Shown one piece after another: positions 1-9,347 of a stretch of DNA of 64,000 bases. Under the pieces are notes generated by a model. The model saw nothing but the letters and a program-made list of their open reading frames with translations, did not search any database and was not told the origin of the DNA. The stretch is from an uncultured Pelagibacteraceae bacterium. Its GTDB lineage: Bacteria > Pseudomonadota > Alphaproteobacteria > Pelagibacterales > Pelagibacteraceae. Each line of letters begins with the position of its first letter. Within the stretch, counting starts at the first letter, position 1. The position numbers and the translations under genes are program-made. The stretch covers positions 1 through 64,000 of the forward strand of contig CABZLO010000003.1 of assembly GCA_902526595.1 (NCBI GenBank), given 5' to 3'.

Positions 1-486
1 CTTCTTCAAGCATGTGTATCAGAGCCTGTAAAACCAATTTTAGATAGAGTAGTAACTTTTGGTGCAGGTCATTTTTACATAAGTCAATCTGATAAAGGAG
101 AAATGGTAATGGGCGGAGACCTTGATGGATATAATAGTTACGCTCAAAGGGGAAATTTACCAACTCTTCAACATGTTTTAACAGAAGGAATTGCCATGAT
201 GCCTTTTTTAAGCAAATTGAAAATGCTTAGAACTTGGGGTGGTATAATGGATATGTCAATGGATGGTTCACCTATTATAGATAAAACACATATTGATGGT
301 TTGTATTTAAACTGTGGTTGGTGTTATGGTGGTTTTAAAGCAACTCCAGCTTCAGGTTGGACATTCGCTCATACAATCGCTCAAGATAGAGTTCACGAAC
401 TGAATGCTGGATTTAGTCTAAATCGATTTAGTACTGGATACTTAATTGATGAAAAGGGACTTGGTACTAAGACCTGGATATCTTAA
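1..486 (+). CDS. soxB: Sarcosine oxidase subunit beta, C-terminal part (5' end outside window)
   Basis: The frame is open from base 1, upstream of the ATG at 103 used by the ORF track, so this is the 3' part of a longer gene. The visible ~161 residues read LLQACVSEPV, then GGDLDGYNSYAQRGN, and later the NCGWCYGGFKATPASGW stretch typical of the FAD-binding DAO-fold beta subunit of heterotetrameric sarcosine oxidase. The family is about 400 residues, so roughly 60% is missing. The enzyme oxidatively demethylates sarcosine to glycine, with H2O2 and 5,10-methylene-THF as products. soxD follows with no gap, in the usual soxBDAG order. Identity is secure from both sequence and context. Confidence 0.93.
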   Translation, partial: LLQACVSEPVKPILDRVVTFGAGHFYISQSDKGEMVMGGDLDGYNSYAQRGNLPTLQHVLTEGIAMMPFLSKLKMLRTWGGIMDMSMDGSPIIDKTHIDGLYLNCGWCYGGFKATPASGWTFAHTIAQDRVHELNAGFSLNRFSTGYLIDEKGLGTKTWIS

Positions 487-756
487 ATGCTTCACATTAA
501 ATGCCCGCATTGTGGGATGAGATCACAAAATGAATTTTCTTATGGTGGGGATGCTAGTGTAAAAAGACCTGACCTTAATAAAGAAATCTCTGATGAAGAA
601 TGGGATAACTTTGTTTATAATCGAAAAAGTTTAAGAGGTAAGCACTTAGAGTTGTGGCAGCATTTATCTGGATGTAGACAATGGATTAAGGTGGAAAGAG
701 ACACTGCTACTCATGAAATATTTAATACATATAAAGCTGATGAGGAAATTTCTTAA
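487..756 (+). CDS. soxD: Sarcosine oxidase subunit delta
   Basis: This 89-aa protein has the small zinc-binding delta subunit architecture: CPHCG near residue 6, and a distal SGCRQW segment that supplies the remaining zinc ligand region. Length fits the family (about 85-110 aa). The delta subunit is a structural part of the cytosolic alpha-beta-gamma-delta sarcosine oxidase. The ATG directly follows the soxB stop and the soxA ATG directly follows its own stop, so translation is probably coupled. Confidence 0.93.
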   Translation: MLHIKCPHCGMRSQNEFSYGGDASVKRPDLNKEISDEEWDNFVYNRKSLRGKHLELWQHLSGCRQWIKVERDTATHEIFNTYKADEEIS

Positions 757-3753
757 ATGACTCAAAAATTTAGATTAGAAAATGGTGGTCTAATTAATAG
801 AGATAAAAAATTATCATTTAAATTTAACGGAAAAACATACTATGGTTACGAGGGAGATACTTTAGCATCTGCTTTAATTGCTAATGGAGTACATTTAGTG
901 GGTAGAAGCTTTAAATATCATAGACCAAGAGGGTTTTTTGGAGCTGGGGTAGATGAGCCTTATGCGATCGTTCAACTTTATAGAAATAATGAGACAGAGC
1001 CAAATATTAAAGCTACTGAGCAAGAGCTTTTTGAAGGACTAGTGGCCAAAAGTGTAAATTGTTGGCCAAGTGTAAATTTTGATATTGGTGCAATAAATAA
1101 CTTTTTAAAAATTTTTTTACCTGCAGGATTTTATTATAAGACATTCATGTGGCCTAAAAGTTTTTGGTATCGAGTTTATGAACCTTTTATTAGAAAAGCT
1201 GCAGGCTTAGGTGTTGCTTCTACAAAACATGATAAAGAGAGATATGAACACAAATATGAGTATTGTGACTTATTAATTGCTGGTTCTGGTCCATCCGGTT
1301 TAGCAAGTGCTTATGCCGCTGCGAAAAATGGTGCAACAGTAATTTTAGCTGAAGATAAACCAAGATTTGGAGGATCTCTGTTAACTAGTGATGTAAATAT
1401 TGGAAATCAATCAGGTGAGGATTGGGCAAACAGTATTATTTCTGAATTAAAAGAAATGCCAAATGTGGTTGTTAAAAACAGATCTCAAGTTTTTGGTTAC
1501 TATGATCATAATATGTTAGTGATGTCAGAAAAAGTTAGCGATCATCTACCAAAAACAAAAAAACATCATCCAAAACAAAGACTTTGGTATATTAGGGCAA
1601 AAGAGGTTTTAATTTCTTCAGGATCAATTGAAAGACCACTAGTTTTTGGGAATAATGATACTCCTGGCGTGATGTTGTCCTCAGCAGCAAAAGAATATTT
1701 AAAAGTTTACGGAGTGTTAGTCGGTAAAAATCCGTTAGTTTTTACAAATAATGACAGTGGATATGAGACAGCAATTGAATTTAAAAAAAATGGAGTCAAT
1801 CCAATTATTTTAGACTCTAGAGTTAATCCACAATCAGAAATAATTGATGAAGCAATTAATCTTGGTATTAAAATAAAATTTTCGCATGTTGTTGTTGCTG
1901 CACAGGGATACAAAAAAGTAAGTTCAGCAGATATAGCAAAAATTTCAGATGATAAAAAGCAACTTGGAGCAATAGAAAATATTAATTGTGATTGTATTTG
2001 TGTTTCAGGTTTTTGGACGCCAACTATTCATCTAGCTTCACAATCAGGAAATAAAACTAAATTTAAGGAAGAAATTGACGCCTTTGTGCCTGGGACATCT
2101 AAGCAGAAAGAAACAACCTTAGGTGCTGCTAATGGGATTTTTACATTAGAAGAAACGTTAAAAGACTCGTTTATAGCTGGCCAAGATTTATCGAAAAAGA
2201 TTACAAACAACGATAATAAAATTTCTTTTCCAAATGTAGTTGAAAAAAAATCTTCTCAACATGATAAGTTTTGGTGTGTGCCCATGCCTAAAGGAAAAAG
2301 TTATAAGAGATTTTTAGATTTTCAAAATGATGTTGCTGTTTCAGATATCGAAATAGCTTTAAAGGAAGGGTATCGATCAATAGAGCATGTTAAAAGATAC
2401 ACAACTTTAGGAATGGCAACCGACCAAGGTAAAACAAGCAATTTGAATGGACTACAATTAGTTTCAGATATTGAAAATAAAGTTGTACCTGCAGTAGGTC
2501 ATACTACTTTTAGACCTCCATACACTCCAATATCTATTGGAGCAATTGTAGGAAGAGAAGTTGGAAAACATTCTAAACCTACTCGTAAATCTCCTATGCA
2601 TTCATGGCATGAAAAAAATAATGCAGTATTTGTTGATGCTGGAGTTTGGTTACGACCAAGATATTATAAACAAGGAAGCGAAACTCTTTTTGAAGCATCT
2701 AAGCGTGAAGCTAAAAATGTTAGAACGAATGTTGGTATTTGCGATGTTACTACGTTAGGAAAAATTGATATCAAAGGTCCTGATGCTGCAGAACTGCTAA
2801 ATAGAGTTTACACAAATGCTTGGTTAAAGTTGCCAGTTGGTAAAGCAAGATATGGAGTGATGCTTAGAGAAGATGGGATAGTTATGGATGATGGAACAAC
2901 AACTAGAATTTCTGAAAATCATTATCATATGACAACTACTACAGCTCAAGCTGCCAATGTCCTTTCACATTTAGAGTATTATCTACAACTTGTTTGGCCT
3001 GAATTGAATGTTAATGTAGTTTCAACAACTGAACAATGGGCTGGTGCAGCAATTGCAGGACCTAAATCTAGAAAATTATTAGAAAAATTATTTCCTAATA
3101 ATGACGTTTCAAACGAAGGACTGCCTTTCATGGGGTACATGGAGTCTGAATTGTTTGGGGTTAAAGCTAGAATTTTTAGAATCTCATTTTCAGGCGAATT
3201 AGCTTATGAGGTGAATGTAGAGTCTGATAATGGACAATTTATGTGGGAAAAAATCATTGAACTAGGTCAAGAGTTTCAAGTTCAGCCTTATGGAACAGAA
3301 GCGTTATCAACTTTGAGAATTGAAATGGGACATGTGGCAGGATCAGAACTTGATGGAAGAACAATTTCTTATGACACTTCATTGGAGGGATTAATTAGTA
3401 AAAAGAAAGATTTTATTGGTAAAAGGTCATTAAATAGAGAAGCTTTTAACTCAAGCGACAGACAAAAAATTGTTGGAGTTGTCCCTTTAGATAAAAAAAC
3501 AAGTATACCAGAGGGTTCTCATTTAGTGAAAGACGCTCAGGCTCCTTTACCAAACAAAAAATTAGGACATATATCTGCTTCATGCTGGAGTGTAGAGCAT
3601 GATAATCCTTTTTCTCTCGCAATTTTGAAGGATGGAAAAAATATGATTGGAGAAAAATTATTTGTTATGTCTCCATTGAAAAATAAAGTAATTCCAGTTG
3701 AAATAGTTTCATCACATTATGTGGATCCAAAAGGAGAAAGAGTTAGATCATGA
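757..3753 (+). CDS. soxA: Sarcosine oxidase subunit alpha
   Basis: This 998-aa protein matches the full-length alpha subunit. Residues 1-100 form the N-terminal Fer2_4-like domain (SFKYHRPRG motif). A dinucleotide-binding Rossmann segment [12 protein letters not shown] lies near residue 174. The C-terminal third, from about residue 630, is a GcvT-type folate-binding domain with a [10 protein letters not shown] segment. In the known complex, alpha holds NAD and the THF site, so formaldehyde from sarcosine is captured as 5,10-methylene-THF. The stop overlaps the soxG start by 4 nt (ATGA). No truncation is visible. Confidence 0.95.
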   Translation: MTQKFRLENGGLINRDKKLSFKFNGKTYYGYEGDTLASALIANGVHLVGRSFKYHRPRGFFGAGVDEPYAIVQLYRNNETEPNIKATEQELFEGLVAKSVNCWPSVNFDIGAINNFLKIFLPAGFYYKTFMWPKSFWYRVYEPFIRKAAGLGVASTKHDKERYEHKYEYCDLLIAGSGPSGLASAYAAAKNGATVILAEDKPRFGGSLLTSDVNIGNQSGEDWANSIISELKEMPNVVVKNRSQVFGYYDHNMLVMSEKVSDHLPKTKKHHPKQRLWYIRAKEVLISSGSIERPLVFGNNDTPGVMLSSAAKEYLKVYGVLVGKNPLVFTNNDSGYETAIEFKKNGVNPIILDSRVNPQSEIIDEAINLGIKIKFSHVVVAAQGYKKVSSADIAKISDDKKQLGAIENINCDCICVSGFWTPTIHLASQSGNKTKFKEEIDAFVPGTSKQKETTLGAANGIFTLEETLKDSFIAGQDLSKKITNNDNKISFPNVVEKKSSQHDKFWCVPMPKGKSYKRFLDFQNDVAVSDIEIALKEGYRSIEHVKRYTTLGMATDQGKTSNLNGLQLVSDIENKVVPAVGHTTFRPPYTPISIGAIVGREVGKHSKPTRKSPMHSWHEKNNAVFVDAGVWLRPRYYKQGSETLFEASKREAKNVRTNVGICDVTTLGKIDIKGPDAAELLNRVYTNAWLKLPVGKARYGVMLREDGIVMDDGTTTRISENHYHMTTTTAQAANVLSHLEYYLQLVWPELNVNVVSTTEQWAGAAIAGPKSRKLLEKLFPNNDVSNEGLPFMGYMESELFGVKARIFRISFSGELAYEVNVESDNGQFMWEKIIELGQEFQVQPYGTEALSTLRIEMGHVAGSELDGRTISYDTSLEGLISKKKDFIGKRSLNREAFNSSDRQKIVGVVPLDKKTSIPEGSHLVKDAQAPLPNKKLGHISASCWSVEHDNPFSLAILKDGKNMIGEKLFVMSPLKNKVIPVEIVSSHYVDPKGERVRS

Positions 3754-4337
3754 GTTCAATATCAGCTTTAGAAAATATCCACCAAAAAGGACAATTTGGT
3801 GATTATGAAGGAAAAAACGAAAAAAATTTAATTAAAATTTCAGAAATAAAAAACTTATATATTACACAGATTGTTCAACATAAAAATTCGAATGTTGCAT
3901 GTGAAGAAATTAAAATAGATAATTTAAATCTCATTTCAAAACCATTATCAGTAGAAAATAATGAAAATACTCGAATTCTTTGGAATGGACCAAGAAATTG
4001 GCTGGTTATTACAACCCAAAAAGAAGTTTTTTTTGAAATTGATAAAAAATTTGAAGAGGTAGATTTTGCAGTCACAGATATTTCTCATTCAAAATCAATT
4101 ATTGAGCTAGAAGGGGATAATGCTAAAGAAGTTTTAAAAAAAGGATGCCCTTTTAACTTTAATGAATTAAATAAAAATAATTGTCTGAATTCTACATTTA
4201 ACGGAATGTCAATAATTGTTGACATGATAAATGACGAACCAGATACATTTAGAATTTTTGCCCTAAGAAGTTTTGGAGAGTCAATATATCATTCAATAAC
4301 AGACTCATCCTTAGAATTTGGCTATATAGGAAAATAA
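3750..4337 (+). CDS. soxG: Sarcosine oxidase subunit gamma
   Basis: A 195-aa protein starting inside the soxA stop (ATGA overlap). Gamma subunits are poorly conserved GcvT-like proteins of about 180-210 aa. Visible support is the [14 protein letters not shown] stretch, followed by [28 protein letters not shown], which matches the usual gamma pattern of a D-hSrs segment and a GcPxD-like element. It ends the sox operon and is convergent with the next gene, with only one base between stops. The call rests mostly on position and this motif. Confidence 0.85.
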   Translation: MSSISALENIHQKGQFGDYEGKNEKNLIKISEIKNLYITQIVQHKNSNVACEEIKIDNLNLISKPLSVENNENTRILWNGPRNWLVITTQKEVFFEIDKKFEEVDFAVTDISHSKSIIELEGDNAKEVLKKGCPFNFNELNKNNCLNSTFNGMSIIVDMINDEPDTFRIFALRSFGESIYHSITDSSLEFGYIGK

Positions 4338-4338
4338 T

Positions 4339-5187
4339 TTAATCTCTTGTAGCTATATAAACACCAATTGTTGCAATTAAAAAGCCTAGAAGATCTAAAT
4401 TACTTAGCCTTTCGTTTAAAAAAATCCAAGCCATTAATGCAGAAGTAGGAGGAATTAAAAAAAAAATAGAAACTGTTTTACTTGCAGAATTTCTTTTAAT
4501 TAAAAGCATTAAAATTGTAAAAGCTCCAAACGAAACTAAAAAAATCTGATGACTAATTGCAATTAAAAAAGTGGTTGAAAAATCTATGTAAGGTTTTGCA
4601 AAAAGAATAATTATCACAATATGAAAAACAACCCCCCCCAAAGCTTGATTCATATTACTGACTGATAAAGGCAAGTTATTACTTATTTTTTTTTGCCACA
4701 AAGTAGAAAATGTAATTGCTAATAACGCGATTATAGTTGCGATCAATCCTGCTGTTGGTATTTTAGAGCCTAAATCAAAACCTAGTACAAGTCCTGCACC
4801 AGCAAATCCTAATAAAACACCCACCCATTGTTTTGACGATACTTTCTCATCTAAAATAGGTCCACTCAACGCATTTGTGAGAACTGGTTGAAGGGTTACA
4901 ATTAAAGCCGCAATTGCTGTGGGCATGCCAATTGAAATTGAGTAAAAGACACCACCAAGATAAAAACCATGAAATAATACACCACTAAAAAAAGACTCAA
5001 AAAAACTTTTCCTATCAACAAAAAGTTTTTTTTTTGAATAAATAGAAAATAAGAAAAAACCTATTGAAACTAAAGCAAATCTAAAAGCAAGAGCTGAAAA
5101 GGGGTCGCTATTATCTATAATTGGCTTAGTTGTTATAAATGCAGAAGACCAAAGTAGAATAAAGATAAATGGAAAAACTTTAATCAT
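4339..5187 (-). CDS. EamA-family (DMT) transporter
   Basis: A 282-aa hydrophobic protein with about ten predicted membrane segments in two repeated halves, the layout of EamA/RhaT drug-metabolite transporters. The N terminus (FIFILLWSSAFITTKPII) and the second-half end (LIPPTSALMAWIFLNERLSNLDLLGFLIATIGVYIA) are characteristic, including the FLNERLS element. It probably exports an amino acid or small metabolite across the inner membrane; substrate cannot be read from sequence. It is convergent with soxG and divergent from the lipoprotein gene at 5296. Confidence 0.85.
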   Translation of the reverse strand: MIKVFPFIFILLWSSAFITTKPIIDNSDPFSALAFRFALVSIGFFLFSIYSKKKLFVDRKSFFESFFSGVLFHGFYLGGVFYSISIGMPTAIAALIVTLQPVLTNALSGPILDEKVSSKQWVGVLLGFAGAGLVLGFDLGSKIPTAGLIATIIALLAITFSTLWQKKISNNLPLSVSNMNQALGGVVFHIVIIILFAKPYIDFSTTFLIAISHQIFLVSFGAFTILMLLIKRNSASKTVSIFFLIPPTSALMAWIFLNERLSNLDLLGFLIATIGVYIATRD

Positions 5188-5295
5188 TTTTGTTTTATAG
5201 TTAATTATTCATCATAGTCTCAATAATAATACTCAGTTTGATCTATTTCTATCTTGAGTTGAATACTTAAATCAGTATTAATTAAATATTCTGTT

Positions 5296-5592
5296 ATGAA
5301 AATATTAAAAATATTTTTTATCACCTCTTATTCAATATTTTTATCAGGATGCTTTCAAACAACATCGCTTATAGGTCCAGGTGTAACAGCTGCTACTACA
5401 GGAAACGTAATTCAAGCAGGAGTTCAATATGGAGCAAACACAGCTCTAAAAAATGAGACTGGCAAAGATGTATTGACCCATATCAAAGATAAAGTTAATG
5501 ATAAACATAAAGAAAAAAAACTTCACGTTAAATTAAAAAAGTTACTAGAGAATAGAATAGAAATCACTAGACAGAAATTATTATCTAACTAA
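5296..5592 (+). CDS. Small putative lipoprotein, unknown function
   Basis: A 98-aa protein. The N terminus KILKIFFITSYSIFLSGC is a lipoprotein signal with lipobox LSGC, so it should be lipidated at Cys19. A short Gly/Ala/Thr-rich segment (GPGVTAATTGNVIQAGVQYGANTAL) follows, then a highly charged Lys-rich C-terminal helix. I do not recognise a family. Its stop overlaps the convergent gene at 5589 by 4 nt. Confidence 0.7.
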   Translation: MKILKIFFITSYSIFLSGCFQTTSLIGPGVTAATTGNVIQAGVQYGANTALKNETGKDVLTHIKDKVNDKHKEKKLHVKLKKLLENRIEITRQKLLSN

Positions 5593-6029
5593 TTCAGTAT
5601 ATATAATTTGATTAGCTTTTCTTGCTTTGTCTCTTTACACCACATCTCATAACTTTCACAGACACGCCAAAGATGATCAAAGGCTCTTTGAGATATCTCT
5701 AATGGAAAATGACTTTTAGTATAATAAAGTTTAGGAATTTTCATTAAAAGTTTTATCATTGAATCTTTTTGCACTTCCAATAATTTCAAAGTTTCGCTAG
5801 TTATTTTTTTTCCAGTTATTTCATCAACAAATTTATTTTTTTTCAATTTTTCAAACCATTTATCGTGAAATTCTCCTGAGCTAATTAATTCATACTCTTT
5901 AGATGTCATAAATATTTCAAATGCTTGAATGTTATTAGTTTCTGGATTATCACTTTTAATCTCAATTATTTTAAAGTAAATAAACTCAGCAACTCTAAGC
6001 ACATACGGCTTTTCAATCTTTGACTGCAT
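5589..6029 (-). CDS. Hypothetical protein, 146 aa
   Basis: A soluble, Lys/Glu-rich, probably alpha-helical protein with no signal peptide or membrane segment. I see no catalytic motif; the C-terminal half has a Trp/Cys-containing segment HLWRVCESYEMWCKE. It lies 3 nt downstream of the racemase gene on the same strand, so the two are likely co-transcribed. Function unknown. Confidence 0.65.
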   Translation of the reverse strand: MQSKIEKPYVLRVAEFIYFKIIEIKSDNPETNNIQAFEIFMTSKEYELISSGEFHDKWFEKLKKNKFVDEITGKKITSETLKLLEVQKDSMIKLLMKIPKLYYTKSHFPLEISQRAFDHLWRVCESYEMWCKETKQEKLIKLYILN

Positions 6030-6032
6030 AAC

Positions 6033-6779
6033 TTAATTTTTATGTTTTTCCATGGCAGATTCTGCCAAAATAAGATTAGGATCTAAAAATATTTTTGAAG
6101 ACTTTATATTTTTAAATGATTTAAATGCAAATATTGCTATTGGAAGTTCTGTACATCCTAAAATTATTTTTTTACATTTTATACTCATTAAATAGTTTAT
6201 TGCAGGTTTGATGGCTTTTTCTGCTGCTCGTACATTTCCCATTTTTACAAATTTAATTGCTTTATTTACTGAGTTTTTTTGAATGTTTTCTGAAGGTATA
6301 ATAAGATTATAATTTTTATCAAAAAAATTATTATAAACTCCAGTTTTCAAAGTACCCTCAGTGGCTAAGAGACCCACTTTAGAATTTTTTTTACAATTTT
6401 TTTTTGTGAATTTAAATACTTCTTTAGGCATATTAATTATTGGAATATTTATTTTTTTTCGCAAATCATCATACCAATAATGAGCAGTATTACAGGGGAT
6501 TACAATAAATTTACATTTATTTTTCTCGAGTAATTTACAACCTTTAAGCAAACCTTTTAAAACTCTTTCGTACTTTATTTTGCTTTTCTTGTTTGTAGAT
6601 CTGTTAGAAAGATTTTTTGTTTGAGATCCAATTGACTCAGGTCTACCAGGAATATTAGATTTATTGTAGAGTAAAAATAAGGGATATTCTTGATCAATTT
6701 TTCCCCTATTAAGTACTGCAAGCTTGTTACAAAAATCAAGTCCTGCTTGAGTTCCCATTCCACCTAAAATTCCAATCAT
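6033..6779 (-). CDS. Aspartate/glutamate racemase family protein
   Basis: A 248-aa cytosolic protein of the PLP-independent two-cysteine racemase family. It begins MIGILGGMGTQAGLDF, has the first catalytic Cys in VIPCNTAHYW and the second in ILGCTELPIAIF. Length fits aspartate racemase (about 230-250 aa). It should interconvert L- and D-aspartate or a related amino acid; MurI is less likely because of the GGMGTQAG N terminus. The 62-aa ORF at 6575-6763 is a shadow in another frame. Confidence 0.85.
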   Translation of the reverse strand: MIGILGGMGTQAGLDFCNKLAVLNRGKIDQEYPLFLLYNKSNIPGRPESIGSQTKNLSNRSTNKKSKIKYERVLKGLLKGCKLLEKNKCKFIVIPCNTAHYWYDDLRKKINIPIINMPKEVFKFTKKNCKKNSKVGLLATEGTLKTGVYNNFFDKNYNLIIPSENIQKNSVNKAIKFVKMGNVRAAEKAIKPAINYLMSIKCKKIILGCTELPIAIFAFKSFKNIKSSKIFLDPNLILAESAMEKHKN

Positions 6780-6860
6780 AATTTTTTATTAATTTATAAA
6801 TTTCGATTTTAATTTTTAATAATTAATAATTGTGTTTAAACGTTGATCTTTATCATTCGG

Positions 6861-6913
6861 TATTGGCTGAAATACATAAAATAGTAAAACTAAGTTAATC
6901 TTTTCAGCCAATA
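6861..6913. repeat. Perfect 12-bp inverted repeat with 29-nt spacer between csp and racemase gene
   Basis: TATTGGCTGAAA (6861-6872) is mirrored by TTTCAGCCAATA (6902-6913). It starts 13 nt beyond the cold-shock gene stop in the transcribed direction and lies about 80 nt upstream of the racemase start. It could fold as a long-loop hairpin in the csp 3' UTR or act as a protein-binding site. No U-run follows, so a classical terminator is not evident. Confidence 0.6.
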
Positions 6914-6925
6914 GGAAGTGTGAAA

Positions 6926-7132
6926 TTATGCAGTTTTTAAGTTAACTGCTGAAGGACCTTTAGGACCATCTTCAACATCGAAAGTCAAAGCTTGACCCTC
7001 ATCTAAACCGTTCATACCAGCATCTCTTACAGCCGAAACATGTACAAACACATCTTTTTCTTTATCTTCTCTTTCAATAAAACCAAAACCTTTGGTTGGA
7101 TTGAACCATTTTACTTTTCCTTGTAGACTCAT
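6926..7132 (-). CDS. Cold-shock domain protein (CspA family)
   Basis: A 68-aa single-domain cold-shock protein. RNP1 is KGFGFIE and RNP2 is DVFVHVSA; the [20 protein letters not shown] terminus is standard. It binds single-stranded RNA/DNA and acts as an RNA chaperone. Length is typical. It is transcribed alone, with spacers of more than 100 nt on both sides, unusual in this compact region and compatible with post-transcriptional control. Confidence 0.97.
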   Translation of the reverse strand: MSLQGKVKWFNPTKGFGFIEREDKEKDVFVHVSAVRDAGMNGLDEGQALTFDVEDGPKGPSAVNLKTA

Positions 7133-7248
7133 ATTTATCTTCTTACTTTTTGTTATATTAATTTATTACTTATAATTAAGTAATCCTAACTTTGTTTAGA
7201 TTTTGAAGGGTTTTGTCAACAAAATATATTATAAATTAAAAATATTTT

Positions 7249-7716
7249 CTAATTTTTGTCAATAATTTTGGTCAAATATACAGAATTTGCATCTTCTTTA
7301 TAGTGTGCAAAAGGTTGGCATTCCTCAAATTCACATTTTATAAAAAGTTTTCTTGCTGGTAAAAAAAAATCCCCCGCGCCAGTTTCAATACTTAATTTTT
7401 TTATCTTTAGTTTCTTAGCTTCATTTATTAAATGATTAATCACTTTAATCCCATACCCTTTATTTCTAAAATTATCATGAATTCTTATTGATTTGAATTC
7501 TCCATGACCTACATCTAAAAATTTTAGAGCACCGCAACCTATTAAATTTTCATCTTGCCATAAGCTCCAAAATTTAATTGATGATACTTTAAGACCAGGA
7601 ATATCTAAAACATGAGCACTACCTTCTGGAGATGCTGCTCTAAGTTCAACAAAGTGTTTACTAAGAAGTTCATGAACTTTTGGATTATCAAAATTACCCT
7701 CTAATGATTTAAACAT
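7249..7716 (-). CDS. GNAT-family N-acetyltransferase
   Basis: A 155-aa protein with the GNAT acetyl-CoA-binding motif region FRNKGYGIKVINHLINEAK (Q/RxxGxG/A variant) preceded by the substrate-facing strand segment GHGEFKSIRIHDNF. The C terminus FEECQPFAHYKEDANSVYLTK resembles PhnO/YafP-like small-molecule acetyltransferases. Substrate unknown. It directly abuts purK and is the last gene of a purE-purK-GNAT unit. Confidence 0.85.
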   Translation of the reverse strand: MFKSLEGNFDNPKVHELLSKHFVELRAASPEGSAHVLDIPGLKVSSIKFWSLWQDENLIGCGALKFLDVGHGEFKSIRIHDNFRNKGYGIKVINHLINEAKKLKIKKLSIETGAGDFFLPARKLFIKCEFEECQPFAHYKEDANSVYLTKIIDKN

Positions 7717-8763
7717 CTAAATTAATATTGTGATATGACCCATTTTTCTTTTTTCTTTAATCTCTTTTTTTAAATAATCAAAGAAAAATTCATTCTCTTT
7801 TAAGTTAGGAGAATTTCTATACTGAGATATCTGATCACCTAGTAAATTTATCATTTTTGCATTAGAAATTTTTTTTAATGTTATTTGTTCTAATCCACAA
7901 ACTGCTCTAACATGATTTTCAAATTGACTTACATTGTATGAATTAATGGTAAGATGTCCAGAGTTATGCACCCTAGGTGCAACTTCGTTTACATATAAAT
8001 TATCATTTCTATCGATAAAAAATTCTACACACAAAGTTCCCACATATTTAAGTTCTTCTGCAATCAGCATAGCCCAGTCTTTAGATTGATTAAAAATTTT
8101 CTTATTTATTTCAGCAGGTATTTTAGAATATTTTAAAATTTGATCTTCATGAATATTCTCAATTGGCTCATAAATTTCGTATTTATTATTACTAAATCTA
8201 GTTATAATTATTGAGATTTCTTTTTTTAGTTTAACTAGTTTCTCAAGAATATATCCACCAGAAAAATCTATATTAATAGAATTTAACTCTTCAGTAGAAT
8301 TTATTGGATATTGTCCTTTTCCATCATATCCAAGTGTAGTCGTCTTCAATATTCCAGGTAAAAATTCTTTTAAGGCATCTATGTCTGACTTTTTTTCAAT
8401 TGATACATACCTTGTAGTTCTAATATTTAACTTATTTATAAAATCTTTTTCAGCCAATCGATGTTGAATAAGTCGATTCACAGAAGGTTTAGGTAAAACT
8501 GGTCTTAACTTATTTATTTCATTAAGGGTTTCAAAAGGTATATTTTCAAATTCATAAGTTACAACGTTAACTCGATTAACAAAATCATCAACCTTCTCCT
8601 TATCATTATAATTTCCTGAAATAAATTGATTACAAAAGTTCTGAGCTGGGGCATCTGCATCGTCTGAAAAAATTACAGTTTTAACGTTTAATTTTTTTGC
8701 AGCAATTGCTAACATACTACCTAGCTGTCCACCTCCTATAATACCAAGAGTAATTTCAGACAT
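7717..8763 (-). CDS. purK: 5-(carboxyamino)imidazole ribonucleotide synthase
   Basis: A 348-aa ATP-grasp enzyme. It starts TLGIIGGGQLGSMLAIAAKKL, the PurK nucleotide-fold signature, and has KTTTLGYDGKGQ, ELKYVGTLCVEFFID and NEVAPRVHNSGH at the ATP/metal site. It converts AIR, bicarbonate and ATP into N5-CAIR in de novo purine synthesis. It sits directly after purE without a gap, the normal pairing. Length is typical. Confidence 0.97.
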   Translation of the reverse strand: MSEITLGIIGGGQLGSMLAIAAKKLNVKTVIFSDDADAPAQNFCNQFISGNYNDKEKVDDFVNRVNVVTYEFENIPFETLNEINKLRPVLPKPSVNRLIQHRLAEKDFINKLNIRTTRYVSIEKKSDIDALKEFLPGILKTTTLGYDGKGQYPINSTEELNSINIDFSGGYILEKLVKLKKEISIIITRFSNNKYEIYEPIENIHEDQILKYSKIPAEINKKIFNQSKDWAMLIAEELKYVGTLCVEFFIDRNDNLYVNEVAPRVHNSGHLTINSYNVSQFENHVRAVCGLEQITLKKISNAKMINLLGDQISQYRNSPNLKENEFFFDYLKKEIKEKRKMGHITILI

Positions 8764-9255
8764 TTATTTAGGACTTTTTTTTACTGATTTGGTTTGACTA
8801 GATCTCCAGTTGCTTAATTTCTGTTTAATAGATTTATTATGGTTTGCTATTATCGAAGCTGCTAGTAATGCAGCATTAATTGCACCGTCTTCACCAATAG
8901 CAAGTGTTCCAACAGGTATTCCTTTTGGCATTTGAGCTATTGATAAAAGACTGTCTAAGCCTTTTAATTTTTTACTTTCGATAGGTACACCAAGAACTGG
9001 TAATGATGTAATTGCTGAGATCATACCGGGTAAATGTGCCGATCCTCCAGCTCCTGCTATAATTACACCTATATTATTTTGTTCCGCTTTAAGAGCATAA
9101 TCATACATCCTTTTTGGGGTTCTGTGAGCTGACACAATTTTTGTCTCAAAAGAAACTCCAATTTTTTTTAGAGTTTTTTCTGCCAGCTGCATAGTCTTAT
9201 AATCAGACTGGCTACCCATAACGATTGAAACTTTTAGATTTCTATTTTTTTTCAT
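8764..9255 (-). CDS. purE: N5-carboxyaminoimidazole ribonucleotide mutase
   Basis: A 163-aa class I PurE. The motif [13 protein letters not shown] is at the N terminus, SAHRTPKRM holds the catalytic His, and [12 protein letters not shown] is the substrate-binding loop. It converts N5-CAIR to CAIR in purine synthesis. First gene of the minus-strand purE-purK-GNAT unit; the 92-nt spacer to the divergent dipeptidase gene should hold the promoter. Confidence 0.97.
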   Translation of the reverse strand: MKKNRNLKVSIVMGSQSDYKTMQLAEKTLKKIGVSFETKIVSAHRTPKRMYDYALKAEQNNIGVIIAGAGGSAHLPGMISAITSLPVLGVPIESKKLKGLDSLLSIAQMPKGIPVGTLAIGEDGAINAALLAASIIANHNKSIKQKLSNWRSSQTKSVKKSPK

Positions 9256-9347
9256 GAGAATTAGTAATTAGTTTATTTCAAAATTAACTTAAAATTTCAA
9301 TAAAATTAATAGTATTTAAAAAACATATTGATTAGAGTTAAACTAAT

